Assembly (NCBI GenBank): GCA_004378665.1
Contig: SOIA01000310.1
Location: 1-6,312, forward strand
Direction of reading: 5' to 3'
DNA length: 6,312 bases
From: Candidatus Aminicenantota bacterium
Lineage (GTDB): Bacteria; Acidobacteriota; Aminicenantia; Aminicenantales; Aminicenantaceae
Each line of letters opens with the position of its first letter. Position 1 is the first letter of the stretch. A program made the translations under genes and the position numbers. The notes beneath the pieces were generated by a model, which had not been told where the DNA came from, ran no database searches, and saw nothing but the letters and a program-made list of their open reading frames with translations. Shown piece by piece: positions 1 to 4,701 of the stretch.

Positions 1-786
1 GTGGCACTGGTTGCATTCGATCTTGTGAGAATAGATATGGGTGGAATGCATGAGGTCCGTTTCATCGTATTTATTCAGCCTGTCAGTCTCCCAGTGGCAT
101 TTGTAGCAGTTTTCCCGGGGCACTTCTCCGTCTCCGATGATGGTGTGGGTGTGGCATTTGTTGCACGAGAAACCGCTGTTAAAGACGATCGAGTGGTTAT
201 ATTTTGATGTTTCTTCTGAGACCAGAGTGCTCCGCTCGTGACAGTGGGTGCATTCACTGATTTTGGGATAATGCTCGCTTTCCTTGAAATGGCAGATAAA
301 ACAGGTGCTGTTCGTGACTGTAATGTGCTCTCCCTGAACGATCTGGGAATGGCAGCTTGTGCACCGAAGCTGCTTGCCCCTCTTCAGGTCAGTGAAATGA
401 ATTTTGTGGTCAAAAACAATCTTGTTGAAGTTGACCTGTCCTTCAAGGAGTCTTTTGTCATGACAACCTTCGCGGAGACAGCTTTCGTCAGGAATCTCGG
501 CCCAGGGCTTGGATTTCAGGTAGAGTTTTGACCAGTAGCGTCCGACCTGGAGAATGCCCTCGAACTTGGCTCTGATCTTTGACCTTATTCCTGGAGCATA
601 GTGGCATGTGTTGCATTCCACGTCTTTGTGAGAAGACGTCTCCCAGCTTCTATAAAACGGTTTCATGTAGTGACAGGAAGCGCAGAATTTTGAGTGAGAT
701 GTAAGTTCAACGGAAGCAATCATAAAGATTAAAACAAAACCTGCAATTGCCAGGAGTATAATTCTTCTCTTCTTTTTTTTATTCAT
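1..786 (-). CDS. Membrane-anchored multiheme cytochrome c with NapC/NrfH-like N-terminus (3' end beyond window)
   Basis: Translating the reverse complement gives 262 codons with no stop, so the gene continues past the left edge. A lysine/arginine-rich start is followed by one hydrophobic helix (about residues 9-26), an uncleaved inner-membrane anchor. Nine heme motifs are visible: CASCH 35-39, CNTCH 58-62, CLREGCH 103-109 (a CX4CH variant), CTSCH 142-146, CFICH 162-166, CTHCH 179-183, CNKCH 208-212, CYKCH 227-231 and CNQCH 258-262. The first is followed by Tyr-Met, giving CXXCHxM as in NrfH/NapC quinol dehydrogenases. From the third heme on, the closely spaced hemes and extra histidines look like cytochrome c3/c7 modules. 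The likely role is electron transfer between membrane quinones and periplasmic cytochromes (inferred). The start is uncertain: in-frame ATGs also lie at 802-804 and 817-819, and none has a convincing ribosome binding site. A consensus promoter lies just upstream. Confidence 0.9.
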   Translation of the reverse strand, partial: MNKKKKRRIILLAIAGFVLIFMIASVELTSHSKFCASCHYMKPFYRSWETSSHKDVECNTCHYAPGIRSKIRAKFEGILQVGRYWSKLYLKSKPWAEIPDESCLREGCHDKRLLEGQVNFNKIVFDHKIHFTDLKRGKQLRCTSCHSQIVQGEHITVTNSTCFICHFKESEHYPKISECTHCHERSTLVSEETSKYNHSIVFNSGFSCNKCHTHTIIGDGEVPRENCYKCHWETDRLNKYDETDLMHSTHIYSHKIECNQCH

Positions 787-818
787 CTTTTTGAATTTCA
801 GCATCTTTTTGAATTTCA
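784..818 (-). repeat. 17-bp tandem direct repeat at the start of the NapC/NrfH-like gene
   Basis: The minus-strand 17-mer TGAAATTCAAAAAGATG occurs twice with an 18-base period (plus-strand positions 784-800 and 802-818). Each copy ends in an ATG, and a third ATG sits at the upstream edge (817-819). All three are in frame with the cytochrome. If translation starts at the outermost ATG, the protein gains 11 residues rich in Lys, Phe and Met ahead of the membrane helix. Confidence 0.85.
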
Positions 819-863
819 TTTGGATAATATCTAACTTGTTGTGTTTAAACTTAAAAGATATAG

Positions 864-892
864 ATTATAGGAAAACTATAGTTACCTGTCAA
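864..892 (-). promoter_or_regulatory. Consensus sigma70-type promoter for the NapC/NrfH-like cytochrome gene
   Basis: On the minus strand a perfect -35 box TTGACA (887-892) and a perfect -10 box TATAAT (864-869) are separated by exactly 17 bases. The expected transcription start is near 857, which leaves a leader of roughly 40-70 bases depending on which ATG is used. The promoter lies in the short gap after ccsA: its -35 begins 15 bases past the ccsA stop, and no terminator hairpin lies between. The last gene can therefore be transcribed from here and probably also by read-through from ccsBA. A 10-bp palindrome, AACTATAGTT (874-883), sits in the spacer. Confidence 0.8.
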
Positions 893-907
893 TTTTATCT
901 TTTTCTT

Positions 908-1720
908 CTATGCGTAACTGTGCAGGCCTGTGAGCAGATAATTCACGCCAAAGTAGGTGAAAAGCGCGGCAAGAAACCCGATAATAGCGATGTAGGCAGA
1001 CCGACGCCCCTTCCAGCCCATGACGATTCGTGTGTGAAGATACAGGGCGAACACGAACCAGGTGATCAGGCTCCAGGTTTCCTTCGGGTCCCAACTCCAC
1101 CAGCTTCCCCAGGCGTTATACGCCCAGACCATCCCAAAAACAATGCCACCCAGAGTAAAAAGTGGAAAACCGATGGCGATGCATCTGTAGCTCACGGAGT
1201 CGAGTTTTTCGGCCGAAAGACCGGTTTTCTCCCCTCTTTTCTCCTTCGCGTCTGCCACAAGATACAGGATGCTGGTGATGAAGGCAAAAGCGAAAAAGGC
1301 TTCCCCGAGGAGTGTGACAGACACATGAAGCCATAGCCAGTAGCTCTGGAGAGCCGGAACGAGGGGAGTGGCTTCTTTGGGCATCAACGGAGATGAAGCC
1401 AGAGCCATTAAAGCGATGACGATCAGCATGAAGTAGGGGCCAGCCTTTCGAATCTTGAACTTCCACTCGATAACGATGTAGGCCAGAATGGATGCCCAGG
1501 CAAGGAAGGAGAGGGATTCGTACATGTTGGTGAAGGGAGCATGGCCGCTTTCAACGGTCCTCCAGATGAGAGCAAGCGTGTGAACAAGAAGTCCAGCAAA
1601 CGCGAATTTAAAGCCTGTCTTTGCCGGGTTTTCTTTTTTCGAGAAAAGAAATGCGAAGTAAAAGACCGTTGCTAAAATATAAAGAATAAAGGTTATGAGG
1701 AACAGAGTTGATTCGTTCAC
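908..1720 (-). CDS. ccsA: System II cytochrome c synthetase subunit CcsA (ResC family)
   Basis: A 270-residue polytopic membrane protein with about eight hydrophobic helices. The diagnostic tryptophan-rich WWD heme-handling motif is at residues 204-217 (WGSWWSWDPKETWS). Histidines expected of the family are present: H132 in LHV before the WWD, H229 in LYLHTR, and H267 in GLHSY at the C-terminus; H47 lies in an early helix. By homology to characterised CcsBA, H132 and H267 would be the external heme ligands beside the WWD and H229 a transmembrane ligand. With CcsB it moves heme across the membrane and attaches it to CXXCH cysteines of apocytochromes outside. The start codon is GTG and overlaps the ccsB stop (GTGA), with AAGGAG six bases upstream, so the two genes are translationally coupled. 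Length and motifs indicate an intact gene. Databases often name this family CcsB, so naming differs between sources. Confidence 0.95.
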   Translation of the reverse strand: MNESTLFLITFILYILATVFYFAFLFSKKENPAKTGFKFAFAGLLVHTLALIWRTVESGHAPFTNMYESLSFLAWASILAYIVIEWKFKIRKAGPYFMLIVIALMALASSPLMPKEATPLVPALQSYWLWLHVSVTLLGEAFFAFAFITSILYLVADAKEKRGEKTGLSAEKLDSVSYRCIAIGFPLFTLGGIVFGMVWAYNAWGSWWSWDPKETWSLITWFVFALYLHTRIVMGWKGRRSAYIAIIGFLAALFTYFGVNYLLTGLHSYA

Positions 1721-3069
1721 TTTGATCTCCTTATGGATTCTGTAATTTTCGCAAACTCGGATTGGAAGGCGTCCTTGCTTTTCGATGCGATGCCGCCAGC
1801 GATGATTTCAGTTTTATTCCCGATTCCTTCCATGACCATCCTGATCTCTCTTGTGGGCCAGTAGAAGGCAAATAGCAGACCGAGCATCAGGAATATGCAT
1901 CCCGCCCAGATGAAGTTCACACCCGGGTCCTTTGAGAGCTGGATGACTGAAACCTGACTCGCTTTGAAATCCTTGAGCTCAAAAGTCAGATCAGTTTCTT
2001 TTTCTGAGTGAATCCGGTCGAAATCCGGGAATTTGGCGAAAATCCATCCGGAAAATATTTTCTCTTCTCCCTGCCATCCTTCTATGAACGCCGCCGGATT
2101 ATTGGGTTCGAGTGAGCGTGTGGTGATCTGGCCTTGATCGCCGATGACAAAGTCAGGGATAAACTCGAGCATAGAAACCTCTATATCTTCTCCTTCAAGC
2201 GGGACTCTTTCTCTAATCTTCAGTTCCATTTTTTTCAAGAAGGAAGGGTTCTGTCTTTTTTTTGCCCAGATCTCCACGGAAGGGCTTGTCCAGTCCCAGC
2301 CGTAGCTGGATTGGTAGAAAACATATCCTTTGTAGGAGAGCGGATGGTTGACTTCGACGATCTTGGTCAAGACCGGCTTTTCGTCCTCAAGAACTGTGAG
2401 AGTGCTCTTCCAGTCTTTCACGCTGCCGTTCGGATAGTATTCGGTTTCGAATTTATCGAGCTTGAGCTTGAAATCCGCTCTGGGAATCTCGAGGATCCTA
2501 CCTTCAGAAAAGGTGAGATTCCACCTGAATCCACCAATACCGCTGATGATTCCCCCGGCGATTATGATGAGAATCCCAAGATGAACAATGTCGGCTCCGA
2601 ACCATCCCAGAACTCTTTTCCGGGCGTAGAGAAAAGATTTGTTTTCTTCTTGTGTCTCTCTCACACGGTAATGTTTTGTAGAGAGCTCTCTTTTCACCAG
2701 CTCTCTTGCGGAATCCAGGTTCATGTGTTTCTTGAGTTTTTCTTTTATCTTTAATACCGCGATCTCTTTTTCTTCAACCGAAACACGCGGCCGAAAACTC
2801 CTTTTCAATTTCGGGGAAAGACGGTCCAGAGTGCACACAATGATGTTCAAGGCAAAGAGGAGAAGCAAGGCGATGAACCACCATGATTGATAGAGCTTGG
2901 TGAGCTGGAGTCGCTGGAACAGATTCGCCCACTGGCCGTAGCGAGCGAAATACTCGTCATGGCTCCGCAGCTGGGGAATCAGGGTCCCAAGCCCTGAAGC
3001 CGCCGTGATGATGATCAGCAGGACAATAGCCAGTTTAACTGATGAGAGGGATTTGAATAGAGATTTCAT
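1717..3069 (-). CDS. ccsB: System II cytochrome c biogenesis protein CcsB (ResB/Ccs1 family)
   Basis: A 450-residue partner of CcsA in heme delivery and cytochrome c assembly. The layout is typical of ResB/Ccs1: membrane helices at about 12-34, 63-83 and 157-178, a large extracytoplasmic domain (about 180-384), then a fourth helix (about 386-404) and a short cytoplasmic tail. Family-typical stretches are the early GLGTLIPQ (26-33), NHPLSYKGYVFYQSSYGW (241-258) and the terminal DPGVNFIWAG...YWPTREI segment (381-409). H163 lies within the third helix. A shorter cytoplasmic segment (about 84-155) separates helices two and three. The ATG start has GGAG five bases upstream. It is the first gene of the ccsBA pair, and its stop overlaps the ccsA start by four bases. 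Nothing suggests truncation. The two subunits are separate genes here, not the fused CcsBA of some epsilonproteobacteria. Confidence 0.95.
   Translation of the reverse strand: MKSLFKSLSSVKLAIVLLIIITAASGLGTLIPQLRSHDEYFARYGQWANLFQRLQLTKLYQSWWFIALLLLFALNIIVCTLDRLSPKLKRSFRPRVSVEEKEIAVLKIKEKLKKHMNLDSARELVKRELSTKHYRVRETQEENKSFLYARKRVLGWFGADIVHLGILIIIAGGIISGIGGFRWNLTFSEGRILEIPRADFKLKLDKFETEYYPNGSVKDWKSTLTVLEDEKPVLTKIVEVNHPLSYKGYVFYQSSYGWDWTSPSVEIWAKKRQNPSFLKKMELKIRERVPLEGEDIEVSMLEFIPDFVIGDQGQITTRSLEPNNPAAFIEGWQGEEKIFSGWIFAKFPDFDRIHSEKETDLTFELKDFKASQVSVIQLSKDPGVNFIWAGCIFLMLGLLFAFYWPTREIRMVMEGIGNKTEIIAGGIASKSKDAFQSEFAKITESIRRSK
1727..1732 (-). promoter_or_regulatory. Ribosome binding site fixing the GTG start of ccsA
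   Basis: The minus-strand sequence AAGGAG lies six bases before the GTG at 1718-1720, inside the last codons of ccsB. It supports GTG as the start although no ATG is available there. Confidence 0.8.
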
Positions 3070-3074
3070 TTGAA

Positions 3075-3078
3075 CTCC
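3075..3078 (-). promoter_or_regulatory. Ribosome binding site of ccsB
   Basis: GGAG on the minus strand lies five bases before the ATG at 3067-3069, a normal spacing that supports this start. Confidence 0.6.
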
Positions 3079-3124
3079 GTATTATTTAATTCTTGCCGAT
3101 GTATCAGATTTTACTATTGAATAC

Positions 3125-3152
3125 ACGATAATCCTGGCAGAAGTAAAGTCAA
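3125..3152 (-). promoter_or_regulatory. Possible weak promoter upstream of ccsBA
   Basis: In the 179-base gap between the HAO-like gene and ccsB, the minus strand holds TTGACT (3147-3152) and TATCGT (3125-3130) 16 bases apart. These are five-of-six and four-of-six matches to the sigma70 boxes. The match is much weaker than the other two promoters in the window and could be chance. ccsBA may instead depend on read-through from the HAO-like gene, since no clear terminator lies between them. I see no gene or RNA in this gap. Confidence 0.3.
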
Positions 3153-3248
3153 TCGTGATGGGTTAAGGTTTTTGAATGCTTTATACTTAACGCCAGTGAC
3201 TCGTGATCAATTCAACTCGTCTTTTTGTGTATTTTTTTCTTGCTTGCC

Positions 3249-4490
3249 TTATTTTTTTCCGTGCTTGAGGCGCAACTCCTCAGCCTTCTCTTTGATCTCA
3301 GCCAGGTCCATCAGCATTTCACTCCAGCCATACCACCAGGCGTAATCAGGATTCGCATGGAACGTTCCCTGGAAGGTTCTCATCCGGTGCTTGAGAAACA
3401 TCACGTGCAGTTTCTGCTCTATGGGAGTCGGTGCGTCCTGGAAGGCCAGAAGGTCAGGAAATGGATACGCATAGCTTTCTGGTTTGGCAAGGACTCCGTC
3501 TTTGTACAGAGCGACAACAATTCGGATAGCTTTTGCCATGACGTGGTCAGCTTGTTTGATTATCTGATCACCTTTTTCCAACTCCGCTTTGGCAAAATTC
3601 ACCGAATGGCACTGGTTGCAGGTCTTTATCATTTTGTCCCGTTCTTTCTGCCAGGCTTCCTGAGTGAGCCGGGCGACATCCGCGGCTTTTACGACATCGA
3701 GTCTCGCTGTCGGATTGCCATCTGGATCGAGGACTCCGAGAGCCTGGAGGAGCGTGACACGGTCAGCCGCCCACTGTTCATCATCGGGCATCGGCAGCCG
3801 GACGGCAAGAAATCCCCAGGCTGTACGGACTTCATGGTTTCCTTCCTGCATATGGCAGGTCTGGCACGTGGGAGCGGCGACTGATTCCGGGAGAATCTTA
3901 TTCTGTTTCAACAAATAGCGAACGCCATGCTTGGAACTTGAATACATCTCCCATTGGGGATGATCAAAGCCCATGTGGCAGGTCTGGCAGGCCTGCGGTT
4001 GTCTGGCTTCCTGGACAGAGAACACGTGCCGCGTATGGCATGCATCACAGGAAGCGACTCCGAATCCAGCCCCATTTTCTTTCAGTTCTTTGATCTCTTC
4101 TTCTGTTTTCAATCCGATCTTGTGACATCCGCCGCAGCCCTTCATCCCCTCCATTAATTCCATCGGCTGCCAGTGTGTCGTCGGCATGGCCTTCAGCACT
4201 GCCCAGGCTGGCGCATGTTTGCCTTTCTTGAACTGTTCGACTCTTTCCTCATGGCAGTCGGCGCATGTGTCGGGCGTCGGAATTTGCACTTTGGCCACAT
4301 CATAGGGATCTTTGTGCTCTTCACCGTGGCAGATAGAGCAGTCCACATCGTTCTGGCTGTGCTTGCTCAGCTTCCAGTCTGAGACGATGCTTGGAGTGAC
4401 TTTCTTGTGGCAGCTCACACAGTCCTGTGCATAGGTAACAGCACACAGGGCAATGCTCATCAGAATAATGACATAAGGTTTAAGTTTCAA
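3249..4490 (-). CDS. Exported octaheme cytochrome c, hydroxylamine oxidoreductase (HAO)-like
   Basis: A 413-residue protein with a signal peptide (residues 1-21, plausible cleavage after TYA) and eight CXXCH motifs at 24-28, 51-55, 76-80, 119-123, 148-152, 168-172, 209-213 and 291-295. Eight CXXCH motifs, a GCGGCH-type fourth heme, a long gap before heme eight and a helical C-terminal region of about 118 residues match the HAO family, where heme four is the catalytic P460-type heme. No CXXCK motif is present, which argues against NrfA, octaheme nitrite reductase and tetrathionate reductase. It is shorter than Nitrosomonas HAO (roughly 550-570 residues). H219 (GNHEVR) is a candidate active-site His. 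Y383 and Y387 (PDYAWWYGW) are tyrosines to test against the crosslinking Tyr of true HAO. Members in non-nitrifiers often reduce nitrite or hydroxylamine, so direction is open. The start is TTG, supported by a strong ribosome binding site and the signal peptide. It has its own promoter and is followed by ccsBA. Confidence 0.85.
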   Translation of the reverse strand: MKLKPYVIILMSIALCAVTYAQDCVSCHKKVTPSIVSDWKLSKHSQNDVDCSICHGEEHKDPYDVAKVQIPTPDTCADCHEERVEQFKKGKHAPAWAVLKAMPTTHWQPMELMEGMKGCGGCHKIGLKTEEEIKELKENGAGFGVASCDACHTRHVFSVQEARQPQACQTCHMGFDHPQWEMYSSSKHGVRYLLKQNKILPESVAAPTCQTCHMQEGNHEVRTAWGFLAVRLPMPDDEQWAADRVTLLQALGVLDPDGNPTARLDVVKAADVARLTQEAWQKERDKMIKTCNQCHSVNFAKAELEKGDQIIKQADHVMAKAIRIVVALYKDGVLAKPESYAYPFPDLLAFQDAPTPIEQKLHVMFLKHRMRTFQGTFHANPDYAWWYGWSEMLMDLAEIKEKAEELRLKHGKK

Positions 4491-4496
4491 TGCCTC

Positions 4497-4503
4497 CCTC
4501 CTT
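4497..4503 (-). promoter_or_regulatory. Strong ribosome binding site fixing the TTG start of the HAO-like gene
   Basis: The minus strand reads AAGGAGG six bases before the TTG at 4488-4490. The nearest in-frame ATG is ten codons further in and would destroy the signal peptide, so TTG is the preferred start. Confidence 0.85.
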
Positions 4504-4531
4504 GAGTGATCTATTCCTTGAATTTCTCAAA

Positions 4532-4560
4532 TTTATACCATCAGGAACATCAAGTGTCAA
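4532..4560 (-). promoter_or_regulatory. Strong sigma70-type promoter of the HAO-like gene
   Basis: Minus-strand TTGACA (4555-4560) and TATAAA (4532-4537) are separated by 17 bases: a perfect -35 and a five-of-six -10. Transcription would begin near 4525 and give a leader of about 35 bases. The sequence immediately upstream (about 4595-4638) is A/T-rich and could act as an UP element. The preceding gene ends in a terminator, so this promoter is likely the main source of transcript for the HAO-like gene. Confidence 0.75.
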
Positions 4561-4571
4561 ACAATGTTTGA
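4557..4571. promoter_or_regulatory. Candidate operator: perfect inverted repeat over the -35 box
   Basis: The plus strand reads TCAAACAATGTTTGA: two perfect 7-base arms around one central base. Its left arm overlaps four bases of the -35 element of the HAO-like promoter. A dimeric repressor bound here would block RNA polymerase. It does not match the FNR (TTGAT-N4-ATCAA) or HcpR-type half sites that I know, so no regulator is assigned. Confidence 0.45.
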
Positions 4572-4638
4572 GGGGATAAATCCGTTGCTCAGAAACTATT
4601 AATTACTAATTATATAGAATTAATGTATTATTATCAAC

Positions 4639-4671
4639 AAAAAAAGGGCGGCATGTTTTCATGCCGCCCTT
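4639..4671 (-). terminator. Rho-independent terminator after the calcium-loop multiheme cytochrome
   Basis: A perfect 12-bp inverted repeat (AAGGGCGGCATG at 4644-4655 and its complement at 4660-4671) has a 4-base loop. On the minus strand it is followed by seven T residues (4639-4645). It begins about 30 bases past the stop of the 4702-6312 gene. The U-tract exists only in the minus direction, so it serves that gene and separates it from the HAO-like transcript. Confidence 0.93.
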
Positions 4672-4701
4672 AAACAGCTTCACAGCTGTGGGTTATCCGG
4701 T

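Noticed and set aside
843..850. Palindrome GTTTAAAC in the leader of the NapC/NrfH-like gene
   Set aside because: Eight-base A/T-rich palindromes are common by chance, and it lies downstream of the promoter with no further support.
791..1336. Plus-strand open frame opposite ccsA and the promoter gap
   Set aside because: It runs antisense through the WWD motif region of ccsA and shows low-complexity content without any family feature.
2134..2754. Plus-strand open frame opposite ccsB
   Set aside because: It is antisense to a well-conserved ResB protein and has no supporting motif or ribosome binding site that I can defend.
3124..3157. Inverted repeat CACGAT ... ATCGTG with 22 bases between the arms
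   Set aside because: Only six-base arms in an A/T-rich gap with a long loop. It could be chance, and it forms no terminator because no U-tract follows.
3225..3884. Long plus-strand open frame opposite the HAO-like gene
   Set aside because: It lies antisense to a clear octaheme cytochrome, shows no recognisable domain, and its composition follows the complementary gene.
3249..4490. NrfA, octaheme nitrite reductase or tetrathionate reductase identity
   Set aside because: Those enzymes normally carry a CXXCK active-site heme. All eight motifs here are CXXCH.
4644..4671. Hairpin read as a bidirectional terminator
   Set aside because: On the plus strand the stem is followed by AAACAG and not a T-run, and no plus-strand gene ends there.
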